DNA of 64,000 bases from Curtobacterium sp. VKM Ac-2865 (GTDB lineage Bacteria > Actinomycetota > Actinomycetes > Actinomycetales > Microbacteriaceae), in assembly GCF_015350905.1 (NCBI RefSeq), contig NZ_JADKRZ010000004.1, positions 201,924-265,923 of the forward strand, given 5' to 3'. Under the pieces are notes generated by a model that saw only the letters and a list, made by a program, of their open reading frames with translations, had not been told where the DNA came from and did no database searches. Both the position numbers and the translations under genes were made by a program. Position 1 is the first letter of the stretch. Every line of letters begins with the position of its first letter. Positions 41,722 through 49,687 of this stretch are shown here, in pieces.

Positions 41722-43125
41722 ATGCTCCGCCGTCTGCTGGGCGACAGCCGCGCGGTGCTGGCGTCCCCGAACCGGAACGCGCGCTCCGCGGTGGTCTTCG
41801 GACGCCTGCTCGGCATCGCGTTCGTGATCTGCTTCGGCACCGGCCTGTTCAGCCACTTCCTGCAGGACCCCCTGCCGTGGATGCGGTTCCCGACCCGGCC
41901 GACCCAGCTCTACCAGTTCACGCAGGGCCTGCACATCACGGCGGGGATCGCGATCATCCCGCTCCTGTTCGCCAAGCTCAACACGGTGATGCCGGCGCTG
42001 CTGCAGGACCCGCCCGTGCGTGGCGTGCTGCACCTGCTCGAACGGCTCTCCATCGCGGTGTTCGTCTCCGCGGCGATCGTGCAGGTCGGCACCGGTCTGG
42101 TGAACACGTACCAGTGGTACCCGTGGCCGTTCCCGTTCCGCCAGGTGCACTACGCGCTGTCGTACGTGCTCATCGGCTCGCTCGTGATCCACATCGCCAC
42201 GAAGCTGCCGGTCATCGTCCGCTACTGGCGTGCGAAGGACTCCTACGACGCCGAGGGTCGCTTCGTCCGCGACGACACGGTGGGCAGCGAGCTGCCCCCG
42301 TACACCGGCCTGGAGGCTCGCCCCGCGTCCGCCCCGTACCCCCGGGGCGTCGTGGGTCGCGTCCTGCGCTGGGTCGACGGCGCCCCCGCTGCCCCCGCGA
42401 CCGGCGTGGCGGAGCCGCCCCGAGCCTCCCGTCCGTCGCCCGAGGCTCGCGGTGCGCGACAGGACGCGCCTGCCGGACCGCGTGCTGTGTCGCCCAGCAC
42501 GAGCCTCGTCGACGGGAGTCGACGTGAGCGCGTCGCCCGACGCGGCTTCTTCGCCGGGGTCGCGGCGGCCACTGCCGGCGTCGTGGTCCTGACCGTGGGG
42601 CAGTCCTCGCGGCTCGGGGAACCGTTCAACGTCTTCGCACCCCGCCAGCGCGGACTCGGTCCGGCCGGTCTGCCGGTGAACCGCACCGCGCGTGCCGCCG
42701 GGGTGCTCGCCACCGCGACGGCCGCCGACTGGACCCTCACGGTGGTGGGGCCGGCCGTGACGCGGACGTTCTCGCGGGCGGAGCTCGTCGCGCTCGGCAT
42801 GACCGAGGTGTCGCTGCCGATCTCCTGTGTCGAGGGCTGGAGTCAGATGGCCAGGTGGAAGGGCATCCGAATGCGTGACCTGCTCGCGGCCGTGCAGGCG
42901 GAGCCGTCCTCGGACGTCCGCGTGACGAGCCTGGAACGCCACGGCGGCTACCGGATCATGGACATGGGGCCGGAGTACGCGGCCGACCCGACGACACTCG
43001 TCGCGCTCGAGCTGAACGGTGCGACGCTCGACCTGGACCACGGGTTCCCGGCGCGGATCATCGCTCCCGGGCGGCCCGGCGTGCTGCAGACCAAGTGGAT
43101 CGAGCGGATCGAGGTGCGCTCGTGA
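41722..43125 (+). CDS. Fused cytochrome b561-like / molybdopterin oxidoreductase
   Basis: The 467-residue protein has an N-terminal membrane part with about four helices (residues 20-180; conserved His in GLFSHF, GLHITAG, QVHYALSY, LVIHIATK could bind heme), a Pro/Ala-rich linker (about 190-270), one more hydrophobic segment with RRGFFAGVAAATAG, and a sulfite-oxidase-type molybdopterin domain in which Cys369 (LPISCVEGWSQMARWKG) would ligate Mo. This joins in one chain what YedY and YedZ do as two. The linker is largely repeat-derived sequence (42419-42508). Start uncertain: ATG at 41722 has a GAGG site; 41683 is possible. Confidence 0.87.
   Translation: MLRRLLGDSRAVLASPNRNARSAVVFGRLLGIAFVICFGTGLFSHFLQDPLPWMRFPTRPTQLYQFTQGLHITAGIAIIPLLFAKLNTVMPALLQDPPVRGVLHLLERLSIAVFVSAAIVQVGTGLVNTYQWYPWPFPFRQVHYALSYVLIGSLVIHIATKLPVIVRYWRAKDSYDAEGRFVRDDTVGSELPPYTGLEARPASAPYPRGVVGRVLRWVDGAPAAPATGVAEPPRASRPSPEARGARQDAPAGPRAVSPSTSLVDGSRRERVARRGFFAGVAAATAGVVVLTVGQSSRLGEPFNVFAPRQRGLGPAGLPVNRTARAAGVLATATAADWTLTVVGPAVTRTFSRAELVALGMTEVSLPISCVEGWSQMARWKGIRMRDLLAAVQAEPSSDVRVTSLERHGGYRIMDMGPEYAADPTTLVALELNGATLDLDHGFPARIIAPGRPGVLQTKWIERIEVRS
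42419..42508. repeat. Class I half-repeat and class II repeat inside a gene
   Basis: A class I right arm (42419-42435, CCGAGCCTCCCGTCCG core) is followed at once by a class II-like inverted repeat: left arm 42441-42461, right arm 42489-42508. The right arm shares CGCCCAGCACGAGCCTCGT with the intergenic copy at 30997-31015. The insertion is in frame in the oxidoreductase linker. A possible left partner, CTGGAGGCTCG, lies at 42310-42320. Confidence 0.7.
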
Positions 43126-43559
43126 GGGCCACGCGGATCGTGCTCGTCGTCCTCGGCGTGCTGGTGCTGGCCTTCGGCGCCTACGTCCTCGTGACCACCG
43201 TCAAGCCGAACCGCATCGGTGGCCTCGCGGTCTGGCTCATCGCCGCGGTGATCCTGCACGACGCGATCCTGTCGCCGTTCGTGGTGCTCGTCGGCCTCGG
43301 GCTGCGACTTGCCGGTCGGGCCCTGCGCGTCTGGGTGCTCGTCGTCGTGCAGACCGCGGTCGTGCTCGGCAGCGTGCTCGTCCTGGTGGTCGTGCCGGAG
43401 ATCGCGGCGAAGGCCCACGGGGCGAAGAACCCCACCGTCGTGCCGTTCGACTACACCGGTCGACTGCTGCTCGTCGAGGGCGTCCTGCTCGTCGTGGTCG
43501 TCGCCGCGCTCGTCGTCGGCTCAGTGACATCACGGAGATCTGCCCGAATCAGTAGTTGA
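43122..43559 (+). CDS. Small membrane protein coupled to the Mo oxidoreductase
   Basis: A 145-residue protein with four predicted helices (near residues 5-27, 35-58, 65-88, 113-136). The GTG at 43122 overlaps the oxidoreductase stop (GTGA), so it is translated with it and may be a membrane partner. No family recognised. Confidence 0.75.
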   Translation: MRATRIVLVVLGVLVLAFGAYVLVTTVKPNRIGGLAVWLIAAVILHDAILSPFVVLVGLGLRLAGRALRVWVLVVVQTAVVLGSVLVLVVVPEIAAKAHGAKNPTVVPFDYTGRLLLVEGVLLVVVVAALVVGSVTSRRSARISS

Positions 43560-43575
43560 AACGACAACCATTTCG
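43555..43575. promoter_or_regulatory. Candidate MarR operator
   Basis: Nested dyads GTTG/CAAC (43555-43558, 43565-43568) and GAAA/TTTC (43558-43561, 43571-43574) directly abut the TAGGAT -10 box (43576-43581). AT-rich against its surroundings. Autoregulation is inferred. Confidence 0.4.
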
Positions 43576-43587
43576 TAGGATGGGGTC

Positions 43588-44133
43588 ATGACCGACGAGA
43601 CCCCCTGGCTGACGCGCGAGCAGCTGCGTGCCTGGATGAAGCTCGTCGCCGTCATGGAGCTCCTGCCGGCAGCGCTCGACCAGCAGCTCCAGCGGGATGC
43701 CGACCTGACGCACTTCGACTACATGGTCATCGCGATGCTCTCGGAGACCGACACCCGCACGCTCCGGATGTCCGCGCTCGCCTCGGCCACGAACGCCTCG
43801 CTGCCGCGGCTGTCGCACGTGGTGTCCCGACTCGAGAAGCGCGGGCTGGTGTCGCGGTGCCCGTCCGTGGACGACCGCCGGGCGACCGACGTCCGGCTGA
43901 CCGACGCGGGGTACGCGACCATCGTCGAGGCCGCCCCGGACCACGTCCGCACGGCGCGACGGTTCGTCATCGACGCCCTGTCCGACGAGCAGGTCGTGCA
44001 GCTCGACGGGATCGCGAAGTCCCTCCTGACGACGCTCGACCCCGACGCTCGGTTCGCCGCGCTGACGTACCCGCGCGACGAGGACGACACCGCGATCTGC
44101 GAGGCCCGGCTGACGGGCACCGCGACCGACTGA
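43588..44133 (+). CDS. MarR family transcriptional regulator
   Basis: A 181-residue winged-helix protein with helices before and after the wing; TLRMSALASATNASLPRLSHVVSRLEKRGLVSR and the wing VDDRRATDVRLTDAGY are clear MarR signatures. TAGGAT ends 7 nt before the ATG (leaderless). No obvious divergent target; it may regulate itself or distant genes. Confidence 0.92.
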   Translation: MTDETPWLTREQLRAWMKLVAVMELLPAALDQQLQRDADLTHFDYMVIAMLSETDTRTLRMSALASATNASLPRLSHVVSRLEKRGLVSRCPSVDDRRATDVRLTDAGYATIVEAAPDHVRTARRFVIDALSDEQVVQLDGIAKSLLTTLDPDARFAALTYPRDEDDTAICEARLTGTATD

Positions 44134-44173
44134 GCGGGCCCGGGCCGCCGCGGGGCGGGTCGAGCCGGTGCAA

Positions 44174-44179
44174 TAGGCT
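44174..44179 (+). promoter_or_regulatory. pheA -10 box (leaderless)
   Basis: TAGGCT ends 8 nt before the ATG at 44187 and fixes the start against a much longer frame. Confidence 0.65.
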
Positions 44180-44186
44180 CGGCGGC

Positions 44187-45143
44187 ATGAGCCAGCCCGA
44201 GGTCGAGTCCGACACGTACAGCTACCTCGGACCGGCCGGCACGTTCACCGAGGCGGCCCTGAAGCTCGTCGACGCCGCGGCCGGCAAGCCCTGGCGCAGC
44301 GTCAACAACGTCGGCGAGGCACTCGACGACGTGATGTCCGGCCGCTCGGTCGGCGCCGTGATCGCGATCGAGAACAGCGTCGACGGCGGGGTCAGCGCCA
44401 CGCAGGACGCCCTCGCCCGGATCCCGGGTGTGCGGATCGTGGGGGAGTACCTGGTCCCCGTGGACTTCGTGCTCGTCGCCCGGCACGGCACCGCGCTCGC
44501 CGACGTCCGCACGGTGAACGCGCACCCCGTCGCCTACGCCCAGACGCACCGCTGGCTCGAGGCCAACGTCCCCGGGCACGGCCACATCCCGGCGTCCTCG
44601 AACGTCGCCGCCGCGGTCGCCCTCCTCGATGCCGTGCCGACCGCCGACGCCGCCGTGGCCCCGCCCGGCATCACCGACCACCACGACCTGGCCGTGCTCG
44701 CGGAGTCGATCGGCGACAACAGCAGCGCGGTGACCCGGTTCGTGCTGGTGTCGAAGACCCTCTCGATCCCCGAGCGCACCGGCTCGGACAAGACGAGCGT
44801 CATCGTCGAGCTGCCCGCCGACCACCCCGGCGCCCTCGTCGACATGCTCGAGCAGTTCGCCACCAGGGGCATCAACATGGGGCTGCTGTCCTCGCGGCCG
44901 ATCGGCGACGAGCTCGGTCGCTACCGGTTCGTCATCGACCTCGACGGTCACGTGCGCGACGAACGGGTCGCCGACGCCCTGCTCGGTCTGCGCCGGTTCA
45001 GCCCCCGCGTGACGTTCCTCGGGTCGTACCCGCGGGCGGACCGCCAGGAGACCGAGGTGTCCCTGCGCTACTCGGACGCCGCCTTCGTCGAGGCGCGTGA
45101 GTGGCTGCAGGCGATCGTCTCCGGCGTGCCCGACGTGCGCTGA
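44187..45143 (+). CDS. pheA: Prephenate dehydratase
   Basis: The 318-residue enzyme makes phenylpyruvate from prephenate in phenylalanine synthesis. SYLGPAGTFTEAAL opens the catalytic domain, the active-site NSSAVTRFVLV (TRF motif) lies near residue 185, and a C-terminal ACT domain (SVIVELPADHPGALVDMLEQF, from about residue 200) provides Phe feedback. It is the monofunctional actinobacterial type, without chorismate mutase. Confidence 0.96.
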   Translation: MSQPEVESDTYSYLGPAGTFTEAALKLVDAAAGKPWRSVNNVGEALDDVMSGRSVGAVIAIENSVDGGVSATQDALARIPGVRIVGEYLVPVDFVLVARHGTALADVRTVNAHPVAYAQTHRWLEANVPGHGHIPASSNVAAAVALLDAVPTADAAVAPPGITDHHDLAVLAESIGDNSSAVTRFVLVSKTLSIPERTGSDKTSVIVELPADHPGALVDMLEQFATRGINMGLLSSRPIGDELGRYRFVIDLDGHVRDERVADALLGLRRFSPRVTFLGSYPRADRQETEVSLRYSDAAFVEAREWLQAIVSGVPDVR

Positions 45144-45200
45144 CGCCCGCCCGCCCGCGCTCAGCGCCGGTGCTGAGCGCTGACGCCCGCCCGCACTCAG
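45139..45200. repeat. Tandem repeat and terminator at convergent ends
   Basis: A unit GCTGACGCCCGCCCGC...CTCAGCG starts at 45139 and again at 45179 (40-bp period). The first copy contains the pheA stop and the second contains the stop of the convergent lipid-kinase gene. Between them a 9-bp stem GCGCTCAGC (45157-45165 with 45172-45180) forms a terminator-like hairpin. Confidence 0.65.
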
Positions 45201-46282
45201 CGGCGGTGCGCGCCCCGCACCTGCCGCGTCGCGCGGGTCTGGTCCTCGGGCCCGGCGACCTTGACGCGCAGCCCGCCGGCGTCGATCGAGGCACGGAAGG
45301 CCACGACCTCGCCCACCGGGTCACCGTCGATCTCGAACTCGTCCGGACGTTCGAGCCGCGCGGTGAACTCCTCGCCGCGCAGGTAGCGCAGCGGGCGTTC
45401 CTCACGGGCACGGGTGGTGATGCGCTTGCCGATCACCGTCTGGCCGAGGGCGGACCGGCGGAACGAGCGCAGGATCGCGTTCTCCCACAGCATGCGGGCG
45501 GCGATCCGGACCCAGCCGAAGAACCCGCGGGGTCGCATGACGACGATGTCGAACACACCGTCGTCGATCTCGGCGTCGGGGAGCAGCGTCGCGCCGGCCT
45601 GGAGCATGCCGCAGTTGCCGACGATCAGGGAGTGGGCGCGCACCGAGCGGTTGCCCTCGCCGTCCAGGCGGTAGCGGAACTCGAACGCGTCGGCGTCCCG
45701 CAGCGAGCGGACCAGCGAGTCGACGTAGGCGAGCCAGCCGACCTTCTTCTTCAGCTCGGGCTTCGTGTTCGCGAGCATCCGGGCGTCGAGCCCGAGGCCG
45801 GCCATCACCAGGAAGCCGAACTCCTCGCGGTCGCCGCCCGGGCGCTCGACCCGCACGGTGCCGAAGTCGATGGCGCGTTCCTCACCGTGGAAGATCGTGT
45901 GGACGCTCGCGCGCAGGTCGTCGACCGGCGCGGGGATGTTCCGCGCGAGCAGGTTGCCCGTGCCGCTCGGCAGCAGGGCCAGGGCCGCGTCGGAGTCGTG
46001 CACGACCTCGGCCACGGCGCGCACGGTGCCGTCACCACCGGCGGCAGCGATGACGTCGGCGCCGGCCTCGAGGGCCTCGCGGGTCATCCCGCCGCCCGGG
46101 TCCTCCTCCGAGGTCTCGAACCACAGGGTCTCGTTCCAGCCCGCTTCACGCTGGTGCTGCTCCACCGTCTGTTTGAGCTTCGGCAGGTCGACCTTGACCG
46201 GGTTGTAGATGACGGCGGCGGTCTGCCGCTCTGAGGCGAGGGCGTCCGGGCGTGTGGGCGCGGTCTCCGAGGGCGAAGGCAT
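45197..46282 (-). CDS. Diacylglycerol kinase family lipid kinase
   Basis: The 361-residue YegS/DagK-type lipid kinase has AAVIYNPVKVDL near residue 22, the nucleotide motif AAGGDGTVRAVAEV near residue 79 and LPSGTGNLLARN near residue 103. The C-terminal beta domain (GFGWVRIAAR to VAFRASIDAGGLRV) follows. It may phosphorylate diacylglycerol or another membrane lipid. TACCGT ends 7 nt before the ATG. It is divergent from serS. Confidence 0.93.
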   Translation of the reverse strand: MPSPSETAPTRPDALASERQTAAVIYNPVKVDLPKLKQTVEQHQREAGWNETLWFETSEEDPGGGMTREALEAGADVIAAAGGDGTVRAVAEVVHDSDAALALLPSGTGNLLARNIPAPVDDLRASVHTIFHGEERAIDFGTVRVERPGGDREEFGFLVMAGLGLDARMLANTKPELKKKVGWLAYVDSLVRSLRDADAFEFRYRLDGEGNRSVRAHSLIVGNCGMLQAGATLLPDAEIDDGVFDIVVMRPRGFFGWVRIAARMLWENAILRSFRRSALGQTVIGKRITTRAREERPLRYLRGEEFTARLERPDEFEIDGDPVGEVVAFRASIDAGGLRVKVAGPEDQTRATRQVRGAHRR

Positions 46283-46363
46283 GCGACAACGGTACCGGCG
46301 AGCCCTGGGGAGTGCGCACCGGACTGGACGGGGACTCCGCTCCGGGCCGCAGGCGGCCCTGGC

Positions 46364-46369
46364 TAGGAT
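46364..46369 (+). promoter_or_regulatory. serS -10 box (leaderless)
   Basis: TAGGAT ends 7 nt before the GTG at 46376. Confidence 0.7.
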
Positions 46370-46375
46370 GGACCG

Positions 46376-47647
46376 GTGATCGACCCACAGCTGCTGCGCG
46401 ACGAACCCGATGTCATCAAGGCCTCACAGGCTGCGCGCGGCGCCTCCGTCGACGTCGTCGACCAGGCCGTCGCCGCGGACGCCGCCAGGCGGAGCGCGAT
46501 CACGTCGTACGAGGCCCTGCGTGCCGAACAGAACGCGTTCGGCAAGACCGTCGCCAAGGCCCCGAAGGACGAGAAGGCCGCGCTCGTGCAGCAGGCCCAG
46601 GCGCTCGCCGCCGGCGTGAAAGAGGCACAGGCCACCGCGACCGCCGCCGAGGAGACCTTCAACCGGGTCGTCCGCGCGATCCCCAACGTCGTCCTGCCCG
46701 GTGTCCCGGCGGGCGGTGAGGACGACTTCGTCACGCTCCGCACCGTCGGCACCAAGCCCGAGTTCGCCTTCGAGCCGAAGGACCACGCCGACCTCGGTGA
46801 GGCGCTCGACATCATCGACATCGCCCGCGGCGTGAAGGTCTCCGGCTCGCGGTTCTACTTCCTCAAGGGCCTCGGTGCCCGGCTCGAGATCGCGCTGATG
46901 TCGCTCGGGCTCGACCGCGCGGTCCAGCACGGGTTCGTCCCGCTCATCACGCCCACGCTCGTGCGCCCGGAGACGATGGCCGGCACCGGCTTCCTCGGCG
47001 AGCACGCGGCCGAGGTCTACCGACTCGAAGCCGACGACCTCTACCTGACCGGCACGAGCGAGGTGGCCCTGGCCGGGTACCACGCCGACGAGATCCTGGC
47101 GTTCCCGGACGAGGACGACCAGGCGCTCCGCTACGCCGGCTGGTCGACCTGCTACCGGCGCGAAGCCGGGTCGGCGGGCCGCGACAACCGCGGGATCCTC
47201 CGCGTGCACCAGTTCAACAAGCTCGAGATGTTCTCCTACGTCCACCCGGACCAGGCCGACGCCGAGCACGCCAAGCTCATGGCGTACCAGGAGTCGATGC
47301 TGCAGGACCTCGGGCTGCACTACCGCGTGATCGAGACCGCCGCCGGCGACCTCGGCACGAGTGCTGCGCGCAAGTACGACCTCGAGGCCTGGGTCCCGAC
47401 GCAGGGCACCTTCCGCGAGCTCACCTCGACGTCGAACTGCACCACGTTCCAGGCCCGTCGCCTCGACATCCGCTACCGCACCGAGAGCGGCAAGACGGCC
47501 CCGGTCGCCACGCTCAACGGCACGCTGGCCACCACGCGCTGGCTCGTCGCGATCCTCGAGACCCACCAGCAGGCGGACGGCACGGTCGTCATCCCCGAGG
47601 TCCTGCGCCCGTACCTCGGCGGCGTCGAGGTGATCGAACCCCGATGA
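46376..47647 (+). CDS. serS: Seryl-tRNA synthetase
   Basis: A 423-residue class II synthetase: N-terminal coiled-coil arm (residues about 30-105) that grips the long variable arm of tRNA-Ser, then motif 2 ([22 protein letters not shown]) and motif 3 ([15 protein letters not shown]). GTG start matches the family N-terminus [11 protein letters not shown]. Its stop overlaps the following HAD gene; a tRNA-Ser gene lies 950 bp downstream. Confidence 0.97.
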   Translation: MIDPQLLRDEPDVIKASQAARGASVDVVDQAVAADAARRSAITSYEALRAEQNAFGKTVAKAPKDEKAALVQQAQALAAGVKEAQATATAAEETFNRVVRAIPNVVLPGVPAGGEDDFVTLRTVGTKPEFAFEPKDHADLGEALDIIDIARGVKVSGSRFYFLKGLGARLEIALMSLGLDRAVQHGFVPLITPTLVRPETMAGTGFLGEHAAEVYRLEADDLYLTGTSEVALAGYHADEILAFPDEDDQALRYAGWSTCYRREAGSAGRDNRGILRVHQFNKLEMFSYVHPDQADAEHAKLMAYQESMLQDLGLHYRVIETAAGDLGTSAARKYDLEAWVPTQGTFRELTSTSNCTTFQARRLDIRYRTESGKTAPVATLNGTLATTRWLVAILETHQQADGTVVIPEVLRPYLGGVEVIEPR

Positions 47648-48507
47648 CCAGCACACCCGGATCGTCGTCGTCCCACGGGTCGGCCTCCGCCACGCGCGTC
47701 AAGCGCTGGCTCGTCGCCCTCGACATCGACGGCACCGTGATGCGCGAGGACGGCGTCGTCACCCAGGCCACCGTCGACGCCATCCGGGCCGCAGCGGCCG
47801 CCGGGCACGAGGTCATGCTCTCCACCGGTCGCAGTGAGGGCATGACCGTGCCCGTGCTCGAGAAGATCGGCATCCAGCCCGAGTACCTGGTCTGCGCCAA
47901 CGGCGCCGTCACGCTCCGCCGTTCCACTGCCCCCGGAGCGATCGACGGGTACGTGCGCGTCCACGTCGAGACCTTCGACCCGACCGACGTCCTGCAGACC
48001 ATCCGGGGCGCCCTGGCGAACGGCGCGTACGGCGTCGAGTCGCCCGACGGCCGCTACCTGCTCTCCGGGCAGTTCCCCGACGACGCCATGACGAAGCACG
48101 GGGACCACGTGCCCTTCGAGCAGCTGCTCGGCGTGCAGGCCACCCGCGTCGTGGTGATCTCCCCCGAGCACGGGCTCGAGGAGTTCCTGCAGATCGTCGA
48201 CCGCATGGGCCTGCACAAGGTCTCGTACAACGTCGGCTGGACCGCGTGGCTCGACATCGCTCCCGAGGGCGTGACGAAGGCCACCGCGATGGAACGCGTC
48301 CGCGAGTGGTTCGACATCCCGCGCTCCCGGGTGTTCGCCGCCGGTGACGGCCGCAACGACATCGACATGCTGCGGTGGGCGTCCACGTCCGGCCGCGGGG
48401 TCGCGATGGGGCAGGCCCCGGACGACGTCGTCGACGCCGCGAGCGAGATCACCGGGGGCGTCACAGACGACGGCCTGGCGGCCGCGCTCGACACGCTGCC
48501 CCGCTAG
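47644..48507 (+). CDS. Cof-type HAD hydrolase
   Basis: A 287-residue HAD phosphatase, subclass IIB: motif [10 protein letters not shown] with the catalytic Asp pair near residues 24-28, motif II STGRSEG and motif [14 protein letters not shown]. The family hydrolyses sugar phosphates and related metabolites. A Ser-rich lead of about 20 residues precedes the core. ATG overlaps the serS stop (ATGA). This serS-HAD pairing is common in actinobacteria. Confidence 0.93.
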   Translation: MTSTPGSSSSHGSASATRVKRWLVALDIDGTVMREDGVVTQATVDAIRAAAAAGHEVMLSTGRSEGMTVPVLEKIGIQPEYLVCANGAVTLRRSTAPGAIDGYVRVHVETFDPTDVLQTIRGALANGAYGVESPDGRYLLSGQFPDDAMTKHGDHVPFEQLLGVQATRVVVISPEHGLEEFLQIVDRMGLHKVSYNVGWTAWLDIAPEGVTKATAMERVREWFDIPRSRVFAAGDGRNDIDMLRWASTSGRGVAMGQAPDDVVDAASEITGGVTDDGLAAALDTLPR

Positions 48508-48539
48508 CGTTCGTCTGCTGCGTTCCACACGCTCCGCAG

Positions 48540-48553
48540 CCGGGAGGCCCGGT
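48540..48553. repeat. Class I half-repeat upstream of tRNA-Ser
   Basis: CCGGGAGGCCCGGT without its partner arm, directly before the tRNA promoter box; it may be a degraded terminator of the HAD gene. Confidence 0.45.
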
Positions 48554-48558
48554 ACACT
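48553..48558 (+). promoter_or_regulatory. tRNA-Ser -10 box
   Basis: TACACT lies 40 nt before the mature tRNA 5' end, leaving a 5' leader of about 33 nt. Confidence 0.55.
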
Positions 48559-48598
48559 TCCAGGGACCCGGTCACGTCTCGCCACGTGGTCGGGTCGT

Positions 48599-48686
48599 GG
48601 AGGGTTGTCCGAGTGGCCGATGGAGCCTGTCTTGAAAACAGGTGGGCAGAGATGTCTCGTGGGTTCGAATCCCACACCCTCCGCCA
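48599..48686 (+). tRNA. tRNA-Ser (TGA anticodon)
   Basis: A cloverleaf fits: acceptor GGAGGGT (48599-48605) pairs with ACCCTCC (48676-48682), discriminator G and encoded CCA end at 48686. Anticodon stem CCTGT/ACAGG encloses loop CTTGAAA with anticodon TGA (48633-48635). The long variable arm (about 48643-48658) and GGTTCGAATC T-loop are typical of tRNA-Ser. It reads UCA and, with wobble, other UCN codons. Confidence 0.95.
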
Positions 48687-49020
48687 GGTGGCAGTCGCCG
48701 TCCGGTCTGACCGCGCACGACGGCGACCGGTCGTGGGGTCCGGACGGGAAACGAAGCCACTAGCCAGAGAACGCGCGTTCCCGTTTGGGGGCCTTTCGCG
48801 GCCTGCCTCCGGATGGTTTGCTACTCAGGTCGTCAGATGCCGTTGGTACCGGCCTCTGCGAAGGCGTCACCGGGCCGATTCGGGTTCGGCACGGTGACGT
48901 ACGGTGATCGCGTCGCCGTGCCGATTCGGGTTCGGCGCGGTGACGCGATTCCTGTCTCCGGGGCGGTCGAGCCGTGCTGCGGTCACCTGCTGCTGAGGCG
49001 CCCCGCGTAGCGTCGAGGCC
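48687..49020. other. Intergenic stretch with tandem hairpin repeats
   Basis: About 330 bp with no convincing gene. It holds a 12-bp palindrome GAACGCGCGTTC (48769-48780), the two-unit hairpin repeat (48865-48949) and the TAGCGT -10 box (49008-49013) of the next gene. Confidence 0.65.
48865..48949. repeat. Two-copy hairpin repeat
   Basis: Unit 1 (48865-48899) is CGTCACCG, GGCCGATTCGGGTTCGGCA, CGGTGACG. Unit 2 (48907-48949) has arms ATCGCGTCGCCG and CGGTGACGCGAT around the same core. The 25-nt segment starting CCGATTCGGGTTCGGC is repeated with a single change (48875-48899, 48921-48945). Each can fold into a stable stem with an inner dyad GCCGA/TCGGC, a REP/BIME-like architecture. Confidence 0.7.
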
Positions 49021-49671
49021 ATGAGCGACATCATCATCTTCGGCGGCCACGGCAAGGTCGCACTCCTCGCGACGCGCATCCTCAGCGACCGGGGCCACCA
49101 CGTCACGTCCGTCATCCGGAAGGCCGAGCAGGCCGACGAGGCCCGCGCCCACGGGGGCGACCCCAAGGTGGCGGACATCCAGGAGCAGACGATCGCCGGG
49201 TTCGAGGACCTGGTGCGCGGTCAGGACGCCGTCGTGTGGTCAGCGGGCGCCGGCGGAGGATCGGTGGACCGGACCTGGGCCATCGATCGTGACGCCGCCG
49301 TGCTGTCGGTGCAGGCAGCTGCGCGCGCGGGCGTCGAGCGGTACGTCATGGTGTCGTGGTCCGGCTCGGTGCTCGACCACGGCGTTCCCCAGGACAACGA
49401 CTTCTTCGCCTACGCCCAGTCCAAGATGGTCGCCGACGCGGTCGTGCGCGACTCCGGACTCGAGTGGACCATCGTCGCGCCGAGCACCCTGACCGACGAC
49501 GAGCCCACCGGCCAGGTCGACTGGGACGGCGAGGCGTCGAACGTGTCCCGCGGCGACGTCGCGCACGTGATCGCCGACGTGCTCGAGACCGGTGGCACCG
49601 CCGGCAGCACCTACCGGTTCAACACCGGCAGCACCCCGGTCGCCGAGTTCCTCCGCGCCGACCAGGCCTGA
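49021..49671 (+). CDS. NAD(P)H-binding atypical SDR
   Basis: A 216-residue protein with Rossmann motif FGGHGKVAL (residues 7-15) and the NmrA/YwnB-like pattern of atypical SDRs; YVMVSWSGS in the mid region replaces a classical catalytic triad. It is probably a redox-sensing or sugar-modifying protein of unknown substrate. TAGCGT ends 8 nt before the ATG. It is convergent with the two-component regulator gene (16-nt gap). Confidence 0.87.
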   Translation: MSDIIIFGGHGKVALLATRILSDRGHHVTSVIRKAEQADEARAHGGDPKVADIQEQTIAGFEDLVRGQDAVVWSAGAGGGSVDRTWAIDRDAAVLSVQAAARAGVERYVMVSWSGSVLDHGVPQDNDFFAYAQSKMVADAVVRDSGLEWTIVAPSTLTDDEPTGQVDWDGEASNVSRGDVAHVIADVLETGGTAGSTYRFNTGSTPVAEFLRADQA

Positions 49672-49687
49672 GCCGCACCCGCGCGCA

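Noticed and set aside
48599-49020. tRNA-adjacent integrated element or attachment site
   Set aside because: No integrase gene and no copy of the tRNA 3' end was seen downstream; only the hairpin repeat is present.
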